Assembly: GCF_000518305.1 (NCBI RefSeq)
Contig: NZ_KI912417.1
Span: 37,986-101,985 of the forward strand
From: Mycoplasma imitans ATCC 51306
Lineage (GTDB): Bacteria; Bacillota_I; Bacilli_A; Mycoplasmatales; Mycoplasmoidaceae
DNA length: 64,000 nt
Reading direction: 5' to 3'
A program made the position numbers and the translations under genes. Under the pieces are notes generated by a model. That model saw only the letters and a list, made by a program, of their open reading frames with translations. It ran no database searches and had not been told where the DNA came from. Below are positions 1 through 10,560 of the stretch, in pieces; position 1 is the stretch's first letter, and each line of letters opens with the position of its first letter.

Positions 1-230
1 AAAGCACCTGGGTTAGTACCGTCAATTGAAAGAGATGTGAAGTTAGAGTTTCTCCATCTTCTAGCCGTATCTAAAAGGTTAGATTGGTTTTGTGAAGTCA
101 TCTCACCTTCATGGTTAATAGGTTTAACGTGATTTGGCTTAGCTCCAGAAACAGCTAATCCAAAACTACCTAAACCTATTAAGGCAAGAGGGGTTAATCC
201 GATTGATAATTTAAAAATACTTTTTTTCAC
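1..230 (-). CDS. P1/GapA-family adhesin, N-terminus (partial)
   Basis: The first 76 or so residues of a secreted protein whose rest lies beyond the window start. Reading begins at a GTG (228-230) followed by Lys-Lys-Ser and a hydrophobic signal segment (about residues 7-29). At about residues 58-75 it reads RRWRNSNFTSLSIDGTNPGA, which resembles from memory the conserved N-terminal stretch of M. pneumoniae P1 adhesin (WRN, SSL, G-NPGA). P1/GapA proteins are large membrane-anchored adhesins of the attachment organelle. It lies downstream of pvpA in the same direction, 159 bp away. No in-frame ATG is available near the signal peptide, so GTG is the likely start. Which paralogue (GapA or another member) cannot be told from this fragment. 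Confidence 0.7.
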   Translation of the reverse strand, partial: MKKSIFKLSIGLTPLALIGLGSFGLAVSGAKPNHVKPINHEGEMTSQNQSNLLDTARRWRNSNFTSLSIDGTNPGA

Positions 231-389
231 GATTACAATTTTTATACTATGTTAACAAATTAGGTTTTTTAAAAATTTCACTATTCTTATATTATTCTAA
301 ATTAAACTTTTTAAAAAATAATGAGAATCTTTGCGTTATTAGTCTATTTTTTTGATTGATAAAATTAAGTTTTAGTCTTTTTAAAGTTT

Positions 390-1286
390 TTATCTAGGTC
401 CGTTTTGCGGTGGAAAACCAGGTCTAGGTCCTCCCATTTGTGGAGCAGGACGCATTCCTTGATTAGGGTAGTTCATTCGGTTAGCACCCATTGGTTGAGC
501 CTGGTTATTAAACCCAGGTCTAGCTCCGCTCATCTGACCAGGCGCCATACCCTGCGGTCTAAAGCCTTGTGCTGGCTGATTCATGGGCATTTGGTTAGGG
601 AAGTTTTGTCTTGGTTGAATCCTCATTTGCGGAGGCATTTGGTTAGGGAAGTTTTGTCTTTGTTCCATTTGCATCTGTGGATTCATTTGTTGTTGGTTGA
701 AACCATATTGCTGATTAAATCCAGGTTGCATTCCCATCTGCCCACCAAAACCTTGTGGGCCCATTTGTTGTGGAGCAAATCCTTGTTGTTGATTTCACAT
801 TTGCTGGTGGTTTGGATTCATTCCCATATTCTGAGCTGGTAGAACATTTACATTTGGTTGAGCTGCTTGCTCTTGTGGATTAACTGCTTGAGTTGATACA
901 GCTTCAGTAGCCTCTTCAACTTCTTCAGTTTTGTTTTGCTCTTCCAATGCTCCTAATGATTCAACCATTCTTTGATGTTCTTCACGTTCTTGAATCATCA
1001 TTCTTTCTTTTTTCTTAGCAATCGGAATACCGATTCCCAATCCTAGAAGTAATGAAACAACAATCAATCCTGCACCTGCACCCACAACTGGGTAAAATCA
1101 AGCTTCGGATGTAATTTTTCTAGGACCTACTGAGTTGGTTTCTTCACCTGCTTGTAATACTAAAGAAGGTGAATGTTCAGATTTGTGTTCACTAGTTAGA
1201 CCCATACCAGTTCCAAGAGCGATAACTCCAGAAAACACAAAGCTAATTCCAACAAATTTGGACTTTAACTTTTTTATACTAAACAT
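390..1286 (-). CDS. pvpA: PvpA-like size-variable surface protein
   Basis: A 298-residue surface protein matching what I recall of M. gallisepticum PvpA, a phase- and size-variable putative cytadhesin. It has an N-terminal hydrophobic segment (about residues 10-30), a short outside stretch, a second membrane segment (GAGAGLIVVSLLLGLGIGIP, about 68-87), a charged Glu-rich linker, and a long Pro/Gln/Met/Gly-rich tail ending PQNGPR. Two in-frame TGA (Trp) codons, after residue 62 and near 164, split it under the standard code. The tail contains the repeated unit RQNFPNQMP encoded by a 27-bp direct repeat. Full-length PvpA is reported longer (my recollection is around 380 residues), so this looks like a repeat-deletion variant. 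Confidence 0.88.
586..660 (-). repeat. 27-bp direct repeat inside the pvpA tail
   Basis: The same 27-bp string occurs at 586-612 and 634-660, offset 48 bp (16 codons), and encodes the RQNFPNQMP repeat. In-frame repeats of this kind permit slippage or recombination that changes protein length without a frameshift, the known route of PvpA size variation. Confidence 0.85.
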
Positions 1287-1338
1287 AATGTTATTTTATT
1301 TTTACGTTTTATATATTATACGCTTTTAAAATACAATC

Positions 1339-2148
1339 TTACAAGTTAAGCTTAAAAGACCTTAAATAGTACTCTAAGCGTTTTTGTACATCATTGCGGT
1401 AGGCAATGATCTTGTCTGTTTGAGCCATATTATAAGTTCAAATTAGAGCAAACAGACAACTAATGATTAAAAAATCATTAAAGATATTTCGATCTAGACC
1501 ACCATAAGAATCAACTAGATAATATGCTTGATCTAGATTTAAGGATTCTCTAGCCATATTAGCTAGATCGAAATAAGGATTATTAATTCTTGATCATTCA
1601 AAATCAATTAAATGAATCTGATCGTTTTGATCAACCAACATGTTATGCGCATTCAGATCTGAATGGGTTAATATTTTTGGTAAATCCTTATACTTATTAA
1701 TTAGGTGTTGATATAGTTTCCTATGCCTTGTTGATAATTTAGCGTTCTCAAAACCACTATAATAATCGATTGGTAAAACTGAACAGTTATTAATATCAAC
1801 TTGGTGGATCTTTTTGATTGCTCTAGCTAAATTATCTAACCTAGTTTTATCAAAGTAATCAACCTCTTTACCAGGTATTCACTTTTTAATACAGTCTCCG
1901 GTTGATTGATCAAAATAAATGAATAAGTCGTTTTTTAATAGTTGGATAACTTGATATTCATTAACCCGCGAGACTAATTCATTGTTCATCGCAAACCGGA
2001 CTTGGAATTTATTTCCATCACTTGTTTGAACTAAAAACGAGAGATTGGTAAATCCGTTGTGGATTGGGATGATCTTAATAATCTGATCGGTCGAGTAGTT
2101 AGTATGATTAACAAAAAAGTCGATAATTTGATTTTTTGTTTTGTTCAT
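1339..2148 (-). CDS. Choline/ethanolamine kinase-like (LicA-type) phosphotransferase
   Basis: A 269-residue APH/choline-kinase fold protein. The catalytic Brenner-type motif LTHSDLNAHNML and the metal-binding LIDFEW motif are both present, with the N-terminal ATP-binding region around HNGFTNLSFLV. It would phosphorylate choline, ethanolamine or a similar small alcohol in the cytosol, feeding lipid or surface decoration. The substrate is not determinable here. I chose the ATG at 2148 because its A is also the last base of the TAA of the upstream HMW-like gene (TAATG coupling). An ATG two codons further upstream (2154) overlaps that gene. One Trp is encoded by TGA in mid-protein. It is apparently co-transcribed with the cytoskeletal gene. 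Confidence 0.8.
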
Positions 2149-5100
2149 TATCAATACCCTCTTGATACTGGTACTCTTCTTACTCTAGGTTGTTGGTTAT
2201 AACCTCTTGGAGCAATTAGTGGTGACATTCTAGACACTCTTCTTGGACCATAAGCTAAACGAGGAGCTCTTCTAGGTGCTAGTGTTCTTGGTGGATAAGC
2301 TCTTGGTCTTAATTCTCCCATTGGTTGATCCATACCTATTTGTCTAATCGGTCTTCTTACTTCTCCTACGTATGTATCATAATTTGATCGGTAGTACTGA
2401 GTAGATGGACGATCATAATCATAACCATAACCTTCTTTAAATCTTAAGAAGTCAGATTCACTTCTTAAAGTACCGCGATAAGTTGGATAAGCTGGTTGTC
2501 TTTGTTGGTCAAATTCACTATATCGCGCTGGAAGTTGTTGATATCTTCTAGCTACTGGTTGCTTATTAAATTCATAAGCTGACGGTTTACGAAGATCATA
2601 TCCAACTCTTCTTGGTTGGTAAGGTTCATAACCTCTTCTAGATTCATAAGCTGGTGGGTAGAAGTTATTAGGAGCATAACCATACTCAGAGTTAGGTTGA
2701 ACTGGGCGGTTCATATCTTCATAACCTTGTTCAGCATATCTTGGATCAACCGGTTGTTGATATCTTGGATCTTGATATTGTTCTGGATATGCTTGTTGTT
2801 GATCTTGGTAAGCATCAGGTTGGTCATAACCTTGATCATAATATGGATCTTGTTGACCAGGTTGTACAAATCTTGGATCGTATTGACCTGAATAACGTTC
2901 ATCAATTTCTTTGTTTGAATGATAAGCAACTCTAGCTGGTGGAACTAATTGTTCACGTTGAGCTTTAATCATCTCTTCACGATCAATTCTAGTTGTAGGT
3001 TGTTGTTCTACTTTAGCTGTAGGTTGTTGATTTGGTTCAGATTGGTTTTCGCGTGAAGCTGTGTACAACGCTTGAGGTTGAACTTGAATTTCAGGTTCTA
3101 AGAACAATCTTTGATCAAGCGATTCGGTTTGGTTCACCTGTCTTAGAGTTTGAGGTTGTTCAACCGGAGCATTAACTTGGTTGATCTCATCTAATTTTTG
3201 ACGTACGTTTTGGTTTGAACGTTTATCAAAATTAGTTGGTGGCAGATCATCTTCTTCACCATCCACTACTTGTTGAACTAAGAAGTCTAATAGCTCAGAA
3301 GTTGGTTGCTTAGTTTTATTAGGTACAGTAGTTAATAGATCATCTGATTCTTCGTAGAATGCTTTTGCTGGTACTTTTTTAGGTTGTGCAACTTGTTGTT
3401 GTACAACTTTATCTTTAGCAACTTGGTTAACAACTCCTTTAGGTTGGCTAACTAATTGTTCAACTGCTTTTTGTTTAGCTAATAAACCAGCTTTTTCGTT
3501 CATCTTATTAGTTAAATAATCAACAAGTTGTTTTGCAACTTTTTCTAAGTTGACATTACTATTAGATTTCTTAGCTTCTTCTTTTAATTGTTTAAATAGA
3601 TCAATGATCCTCTTGTTTTCATCAATTAAATTTTCTAGTTTTTTTAATGATTGACTATTATTTTCTTTAATTTCTCTAATCTCAACAAGATCATCTAGTT
3701 TAGTTACTTCTAACTTCGGTTCAACCTTAGTTTGAACAACTTGAGACTTCTGTTCAAATGGTGCTTTAGGTAATTGTTCTACTACTGGTTGTTGTTGAAC
3801 TTTCTTGTTATGTTCTATTACTGGTTTTTGATCTACTAGTAAGTTGCTTAACTTGATATCTTCAAATTTAACTTTGCTTAGTTCAACATCATCATCTTCA
3901 ATTAGACCATAATGATCGTCTAGTTCTTCAAAGCTAGATAACAATAGTTGTTCTTGAGCTTCTTTTTCAAATTGAATTTCAGCTAATTCTTCTATTTCAG
4001 CTTCTTGTTCACTGTCTAGAACAATAATAGGTTCTTTTTGTTCAACTTGTTCAAGCTTGATCTCTTCAAGTACTTGTTGTTGTACTTCAGATGGTTTAGG
4101 AGTTTCAAACTTAGGTAGTTTAATAACAACCGGAATTTGTTCTAAATCATCTAGGTTTACTTTCTTGTTAATTGGTTGTTCAACTTCTAGCTTGATCTGA
4201 TCATCAGCAACAACTGGTGTTGACTCAGTTTGTTCAACAGCTTGTTCTAAAACTTCTTCTTTTTGTTCAACTACTTCTGGTTTAATTTGTTCAGCAGCAA
4301 GAACTTCAGCAGGTTGTTTAACTGCTTCACTAACAATTGGCTCAACTAATACTTCTTCTTTAGTTGTTAATTCTTCTATAGATTGCTCTTTTACAACTTC
4401 AGGTTTAGCTTCAGCTTCTGGTTTTTTAATTGCATATTTAACAACCTTCTTAGCTGGTTTAACTGGTTGTTTAGGTGCTGTTGGTTTAGCTGGTTCTGGT
4501 TTATCAACTTCTACAGGTTGTCCAGCTACTGTTTCAACGGCTTGTTCAACTACATGATCAATCGCTTGATCAACAACTTGTTCAACTGGTTGATTTTGTT
4601 CTTGATCATAAACTTGTTGGTCGTATTGTTGTTGATATAATTGTTGGTCGTAAGCTTGTTGGTCTGCTAAAACTTTTTGATCATAAGCTTGTTGGTCTGA
4701 ATAGGCTTGTTGGTCGTATTGTTGTTGATCTAATTGTTGGTCATAATCTTGTTGTTCGTATTGTTGATCATATTGTTGAGTGTTATCAACATAATCTTGT
4801 GGTTGATCGTATTGTTGATCATATTGTTGATCTGCGTAACCTTGTTGGTGGTAAGCTTGTTGATCGTAAGCTTGTTGATCATATTGTTGTTGATCTGCAT
4901 AACCTTGTTGATCTGCGTAACCTTGTTGATCATATTGTTGTTGATCTACATAACCTTGTTGATCGTATTGTTGTTGCTGATCATCACCAACCTGACCTTG
5001 TTGATCATAAACTGGTTGAACTTCTTGGTTTTCAACAGCTTGGTCTTGCTCAACTACTTCTTCTTCTGCAGCTTCTTGTGCAACTACTTCTTCTTCTTGA

Positions 5101-5555
5101 GCTGAAGTTGCTTCATTACTTAAATCTAATAATGAACCGGTGTACTGACTAAAATTTAGTTCGTAACCTTCAAGATCGGTATAAAAAGCCGGATCAACAG
5201 TATCATTAGTTTGAGTATCAACTAACGATTGGTCAATCACGTTATATCTTAATAATACTTGATCGCCCGTATCAATATTAAGCGCATCAACATAATGATG
5301 GTTATTAACAAAATAAAAGGGTTGTTGATCCAAGCCATATAGATCACCTGGTAATGGCTTTTTTAAGAATTTAAATACCGGCTTGATTAAATTAAAAATC
5401 TCTCCAGTAGTATTATCAACCCCTACTAGATAAACCTTTCCAGTTTTGTCATAAGCAAAGTTAAAATCATAAGCACCATATTGCTTAAATGCTTTCTTTT
5501 TTAACTTATTTAAATTCTTCAGAATTTTTTTATGTATCTTTTGATTCATTATCAT
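2148..5555 (-). CDS. HMW-like cytadherence/cytoskeletal protein, Gln-rich
   Basis: A 1135-residue protein with no signal peptide. Residues 1-145 form a compact N-terminal domain rich in aromatic residues. Next comes a Glu/Asp/Gln-rich region with about twenty YDQQ, AYDQQ or GYADQQ units (about residues 180-310), then a long Pro/Lys/Glu/Val-rich stretch with predicted coiled coil around 640-720, and a Tyr/Arg/Pro/Gly-rich C-terminal domain. This architecture fits the HMW1/HMW3 attachment-organelle proteins of the M. pneumoniae group (HMW3-like Hlp3 in M. gallisepticum is one candidate); the assignment is by composition, not by a unique motif. Its only Trp is the last residue, encoded by TGA at 2151-2153 before TAA. 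It overlaps the kinase gene by one base. Confidence 0.65.
4600..5010 (-). repeat. Degenerate tandem repeats encoding Tyr-Asp-Gln-Gln units
   Basis: Imperfect 12-24 bp repeats (core TATGATCAACAA on the coding strand) run for about 400 bp in frame within the HMW-like gene. The repeats produce a Gln/Tyr-rich low-complexity segment of variable spacing, so copy number probably differs between strains. Confidence 0.8.
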
Positions 5556-5681
5556 TTATCACTCATTTATTTTTATTATGGTTATGCACAAGTTGTAAAT
5601 TCAATATATATCTTTATATTAAATTATTTTTAAGGATTAATGTTAAAGAGTTTTACTTATTATTTAATAATAAAAATTTTG

Positions 5682-6506
5682 CTAAATAATCGATTTCAAG
5701 TTATCAATTAAAAGGTTTAATTCATTTGGTTTAAAGACAAAATGAGCGTTTTGTAAGATCGCTTCATTAACATTATCAGGAACAGCTACATAATCAAATT
5801 GTTCATAAGTATTTTGATCAATTTGATTATGTAAAGCAAGATAGATTAAAAAAGTATTAGGATAATGTTTTTTAATCGTACTTAATTTATTAATCTCCTT
5901 ATTAATAAATAGCCCATCATCTTCATTTAGTTGGATGAAGCTAAACCGTTCGTTGTTTATAATTGTTTGGTTAAAATCAGAAGAGTTAATTCATTCTTTA
6001 ATGTTAAAAAGATAGATCTGGCTGATTAACATTCTTTGGATTGATTGTTGAAAACTCTTGTAGTCGTTGTTTCAGTGCATTTGGTGTTTTCAACGCATCC
6101 GTGCTTGCTTAATCGTGTTGTAGTTTAAAAAGTAGGTCGCCATCACGTTGTCATAACTATCAACACTTGATGGACCTTTAATTAGGATCCCGGATTGTTT
6201 AATTAGTGCTAAATGATTAATTAGATCATAATCATTCTTTTTAAGGTATGCTTCGTAATAAAATTTCAGATCACTTCTTTTTCTAATGCACGCCCCATTA
6301 GCGGTTAGATAACTAATATCATTTAATCCTAATTTAGTTAGGTTATTAAAATTAATGATGTTTTCAAACCAACTTGATGAACTAACTAAGATTTCAAAGT
6401 TACTTTTTAATTCGTTAATTAATCTTGTTAATTGATCGATATCATAACCCTGATCATAGATTACCCGTTGGTTGACATCGATAATTAATAACTTATTTTT
6501 AGACAT
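5682..6506 (-). CDS. HAD/Cof-like protein with degenerate catalytic motif
   Basis: A 274-residue protein whose layout resembles Cof-type haloacid-dehalogenase phosphatases: an N-terminal beta strand then loop (KLLIIDVNQRVIYDQG), a Ser-rich strand end (EILVSSSSW, motif II), a cap region with the typical YLTANGACI, and a C-terminal part with VAVPDNVNEAILQNAHFVF resembling motif IV. The canonical motif I Asp-x-Asp is reduced to D-V-N, so the second catalytic Asp is absent and phosphatase activity is doubtful. Several Trp codons are TGA. It follows thrS by 8 bp in the same direction. The alternative reading is a distant homologue with another function. Confidence 0.6.
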
Positions 6507-6514
6507 TTAATGAC

Positions 6515-8239
6515 TTAATAAGGTTTTTTAAATAGTTCAATGAACTTAGTTAGTTCTAGTTGGTGCGAATCTTCTTGCCCATACAGACGGTATGTAATCG
6601 TATTAGGGTTATTAAGTTCGTTATCACCAACGATGATCTGAACCGGAATTTTGTTTACTTGGTTATCTCGGATTTTTTTATTTAGACGTTCATTACGATC
6701 ATCAACACTTACTCTTAAATCAGCTGCTAGCAATTTCTTTAACAACTCATTACATCCATCTAAATGAACTGAGTTGTTTATGGGGATGATTACAGCTTGC
6801 TTTGGGGCTAACCATAGATCTAATGCACCCTTAGTTTGTTCTAATAGGGTAGCCACAAAACGTTCATATGTTCCTATGATTCCCAAGTGGATAATCACTC
6901 CTTGTTCGTAGGTATTATCCTTGGTTTTGTATTTGATATCAAATTTCTCTTCACTTGGTAATGAGAAATCTAATTGGATTGTAGATACGGTGATAATCTT
7001 GTTAAGTGCCGTTTTTACTTGGAAATCAATCTTAGGACCATAGAAGGCTGCTTCACCAACTTGCTTGGTGTATTCTAAGCCTAAATCTTTAAGTGCATCT
7101 TCTAGTTGTTTTTCAGATCTGGCTCACATTTCTTGATTATCAATAAATCCTTGCTTATCATTAGGATCATGTAATGATAGATCAATTCGGTGGAACTTAA
7201 GATTAAAAGTGCTAATCACTTCTTTAATAACTTGGTAAGAGTTTAAGATCTCGTTTTTAATCTGATCTAACCTACAAAAGATATGATTATCCAATAACAT
7301 CATTGCTCTTACACGCTCAAGACCAGTTAATCCTCCACTAGCTTCATATCGGTGTAATAATGCATCTTCAGATAAGCGCATTGGTAGATCATAATAGTTA
7401 CGCGGTTTATTTAGATAAACCAAACAGTGATGCGGACATGTCATCGGTCTTAACATCATCTTGTCTCCATCTAATAAGGTAATTTCGGGGAACATATCTT
7501 TAGAATAGTGACTATAGTGTCCAGATTTCTTATAAAGATCAACACTACCTAGCACAGGGGTGTTAACTGCCATAAATCCAAACTTCTTTTGAACACTGTG
7601 CACGTAGTCACCTATTAATTGGCGTACGATCTGACCATTAGGTAATCACATCGGCATCCCAGCTCCTGATAGGGGGTTGAAACTAAATAGTTCTAAGATC
7701 TTATTAATTCTTCTGTGATCGCGTTGTTTTTGTTCTTCAATGATTGCTAAATAATCTTGCATATTTTGATTGTTATCAAAACCAAAACCATTTAGACGCA
7801 CCATCACAACATTATCTTTATCACCCTTAAAATAAGCACCACCAACCGATTGGAAATTAAATGCTTTAACTAATTTGGTATTATCCATTAGTTCACCACT
7901 TGGTAAATAATAGTATTGGTCATCAACCACTGCTAAATTAACCGTTGTGCTGTTGGCTTCATTAATCAACTCTAATAAGTATGGTTGATCTTTTAGTAGT
8001 TCATTAGCTTTTTTAAGATCAAATGTTGAGACACTAATTAGTTTTGCTGATGAAGATAATTTAGTTAATGATTTTACTAACTTATTAAAGTCTTCGGGGT
8101 TAATGTTGATTGCTTGGGATAAGTAATCAATAAAAAACCCTTGGTCGTTTACTGACATCTGACCAAATTGGATCTGTGGATCTTGTTTTTTCAAGATCAT
8201 TTGCACCATTAATAAAGCAGTATTAAAATAGTTAAGCAT
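6515..8239 (-). CDS. thrS: Threonine-tRNA ligase
   Basis: A 574-residue class II aminoacyl-tRNA synthetase that charges tRNA-Thr. Motif 2 and the zinc-site region are seen in MLRPMTCPHHCLVY and LPMRLSEDALLHRYE. The C-terminal anticodon-binding domain is the stretch ending at LFKKPY. Internal TGA codons (after residues 197 and 372, for example) encode Trp at family Trp positions such as GMPMWLPNG, so this is one intact gene. The N-terminal domain is shorter than in E. coli, as usual for mycoplasmas. It sits in a minus-strand run with the SSB-like and trigger-factor-like genes, an order I recall from M. genitalium and M. pneumoniae. Confidence 0.95.
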
Positions 8240-8251
8240 ATATCGATATTG

Positions 8252-8536
8252 TTATTTTCTGACTAATATTTTTTCAGCTAATATTTGGGTTTTCCAAACC
8301 TTAGTTTTCTTATCTTGGTAAGTGGTTAAAACCCCTTTAATTGCAAGATATTCGTGTTCAAGTACGTATTTTTCTAATTCCAAGCCAAGTTGATCATTAG
8401 CATAAATTACATAATAATCCGTATAGGTTTGGTTACCAAATCTTCGTTTTTGGGTGATCGTTACATAGAACCCTGTTTTATTCTTAGATCACTTGTAGCT
8501 ATCAATTAAACCTTCCAATAAAACAGTATTAAGCAT
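8252..8536 (-). CDS. Small SSB/OB-fold-like protein
   Basis: A 94-residue protein (MLNTVLLEGLIDSYKW...) resembling a single-strand DNA-binding OB fold: the first strand NTVLLEGLI, a basic QKRRFGNQTYTDYY hairpin and the pattern KGVLTTYQDKKTKVW typical of SSB strand 4-5. It lacks the acidic C-terminal tail of the main SSB, so it is more likely a second OB-fold protein. Its ATG overlaps the stop of the upstream gene as TAATG (8534-8538), indicating translational coupling. One Trp is TGA. Confidence 0.65.
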
Positions 8537-9159
8537 TAATTAACACTCTTTTGTTCAGCTGAATTTTCTTCGTCGTCTTGAGCTTCAATGTAATTAGGGT
8601 TTTGCATATTAAAGCGAATCAAGAACATGCTAATAGTTTTTAACACCATCTTTTCTTCAAAGATTGACATTCTTACTGATTCAAACTTTTGCTTATCATT
8701 TAAAACATCATGAATTGATTGGTTAGTTTTTTCATAATAAACATCTAGCATGTTTTTAACTTCTTTATCAGATACTTTAACTTTTCATTGTTCTGATAAG
8801 TAATCAAACATAAGACCTTTCTTGATGATCTTATCAGCCATATTTTCTAATATTTGTTCAGTTTGTGCTTGAAGACCAGTTGCTTTTAGTTGTTGGGTAA
8901 CTCTTTTTAGCTCTTCTGGATCGATTTCAAAATCAAAGTGTCCAGCTATATAGTTCATAATAGCTGAGAACACATTATCTTTAATACTTAGTTGTAATAA
9001 CTCGTATTGCATCATTGATTCATTAGTAATTTCAGCTGGCAAAGCTGTTTTAATTCTTTGACGTTGCTGTTCTAGCATTGCTGGATCAATAAAAAATTGA
9101 GTGATTTTTATTTCTTTTGAATAATCAATCTCTTTAATTAGTTTTAATTTTGATGACAT
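8536..9159 (-). CDS. Trigger-factor-like chaperone domain protein (MPN555-type)
   Basis: A 207-residue, largely alpha-helical protein (MSSKLKLIKEIDYSKEIKIT...). Its position between the SSB-like and thrS genes matches the M. pneumoniae gene MPN555, whose crystal structure was reported as resembling the peptide-binding region of trigger factor. Sequence alone shows long amphipathic helices and an acidic C-terminal tail (EAQDDEENSAEQKSVN). A holdase-type chaperone role is inferred from that homology. An internal TGA encodes Trp at about residue 125. Confidence 0.6.
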
Positions 9160-9212
9160 ATATTTACCTTATTTTGTTATTTATTCTATTAATTTTAATA
9201 TTTTTAAATAAG

Positions 9213-9533
9213 TTATTTTTCTTCAAGACTTAGTAATGCATCTTTTAGTTTTGCATCACTAATCTTTTCATATAACTTTATTCTTTGTTTAGATAGTTCG
9301 TTTAGACTTAATTGTTGTTCGTAATTTTTAAGTTGAACTATTCCTTTTTGAATCTGGTCATACACTGCGTATTTTGAAATCGAGTAGTTGGTAGCTATCT
9401 CGTTATAAGATAAGTTATTAACCAAAAAATCTTCAAGATATAACTTAATCTTTTCAGATAATAAGTTCTGATAATAACCAAATAATTCGTTTAAAAGGTT
9501 TCATTCTTCAAAGCTAATTACTTGTTTTTTCAT
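9213..9533 (-). CDS. ylxM: YlxM-family helix-turn-helix protein
   Basis: A 106-residue UPF0122/YlxM protein beginning MKKQVISFEEW and containing a sigma-70 region-4-like helix-turn-helix (LSYNEIATNYSISKYAVYDQIQKG). YlxM proteins are encoded with SRP genes; here the gene overlaps the 3' end of ftsY by 20 bp, consistent with an accessory role in the signal recognition particle pathway. One Trp is TGA. Confidence 0.85.
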
Positions 9534-10560
9534 AATCTAGATTTAGATTCATTGTTAATGAAATCAGGTATTTTTGTAGATCAAAGCTTACTAGATCATC
9601 AAGCTGTTCACCCAACCCGATCAGTTTAACCGGGATATTAAATAGATCTTTGATTCCTAGAATGATGCCACCTTTTGAAGATGAATCCATTTTACTTAAA
9701 ATTATCCCTGTAATCTTACTTACTTCGTGAAATACCTTAGCCTGCATTAAACCTGACTGACCAGTTGTAGCATCTAGAACTAGCAATGATTCGTCAACAA
9801 TACGACCAATAAACTTTTCAATTACATTATTAATCTTTTTAAGTTCGTTCATCAGATTAACTTTGTTTTGCAATCGCCCTGATGTATCACATATTACTAA
9901 ATCATAATTACGTTCTTTAGCATAACTTAAACCTTCATAGATTACTGCTGCTGGATCTTTTTTGGTTTCATCTTTATAGATATCAACTCCAAGGCGTTCT
10001 GCCCAAATATTCAATTGTTGGATTGCACCTGCTCTAAATGTATCAGCTGCAACTAACAACACCTTTTTATTTAGTTTTTTATAGTAGTTTGCTAACTTCG
10101 CAATTGATGTGGTTTTACCAACACCATTCACCCCTACTACTAAAAAGACATTTTGCCGATTATCTTGATAATTTAGATCAATATTAACTTCGCTATCTTG
10201 AATGTAATAAACAAACAATTTATCTACAATAATCTGTTTAATTAACGTCGGATCAATTACCTTTTGGTATTTGATCTCTTCAGTAATCGCATCTACAATC
10301 TTTTTGGTCGCATTATATCCGATATCTAATTGCACAAAAGAATCAAATAGATCTTCATAGAATGCTTCGTTTAAAGTAACGTATTTAGTTGATAGTTGGT
10401 TGATGATATCTGAAAAGGAATTACTACTCTTTTTTAGTCCATTATCAAACTTTTCTTGGGTGGTTTCAAATAAAGAATTTTCTTGATTCTTTTTCTTGAT
10501 TTCTTCTACAGTATCAGGCTTTTTCTTAAACTTACTAAATAATCTTTTAATAAAGCTCAT
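9514..10560 (-). CDS. ftsY: SRP receptor GTPase FtsY
   Basis: A 348-residue NG-domain GTPase that docks SRP-ribosome complexes at the membrane. It has the P-loop GVNGVGKTTSIAKLA, the DTFRAGAIQQL motif, CDTSGRLQN (Ser replacing the usual Ala of DTAGR) and SKMDSSSKGG. The acidic A domain of E. coli FtsY is missing; a short Lys-rich N-terminus (about residues 1-50) replaces it. The start overlaps the smc stop as TAATG. Confidence 0.95.
   Translation of the reverse strand: MSFIKRLFSKFKKKPDTVEEIKKKNQENSLFETTQEKFDNGLKKSSNSFSDIINQLSTKYVTLNEAFYEDLFDSFVQLDIGYNATKKIVDAITEEIKYQKVIDPTLIKQIIVDKLFVYYIQDSEVNIDLNYQDNRQNVFLVVGVNGVGKTTSIAKLANYYKKLNKKVLLVAADTFRAGAIQQLNIWAERLGVDIYKDETKKDPAAVIYEGLSYAKERNYDLVICDTSGRLQNKVNLMNELKKINNVIEKFIGRIVDESLLVLDATTGQSGLMQAKVFHEVSKITGIILSKMDSSSKGGIILGIKDLFNIPVKLIGLGEQLDDLVSFDLQKYLISLTMNLNLDYEKTSN

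Noticed and set aside
405..842. Plus-strand open frame opposite pvpA
   Set aside because: It mirrors the Pro/Gln-rich repeats of pvpA, has biased Leu/His/Ser composition and no ribosome site; antisense shadow.
4383..5152. Overlapping plus-strand open frames opposite the HMW-like gene, and repeat pattern suggestive of CRISPR
   Set aside because: The open frames come from Gln/Asp-coding repeats read backwards. The repeats are in-frame, variable and without unique spacers, so not a CRISPR array.
6515..8239. thrS broken into three pieces by TGA
   Set aside because: The TGA codons fall on family Trp positions; the frame is constant, so the gene is intact under code 4. The same applies to smc, metG, alaS, ptsG and others.
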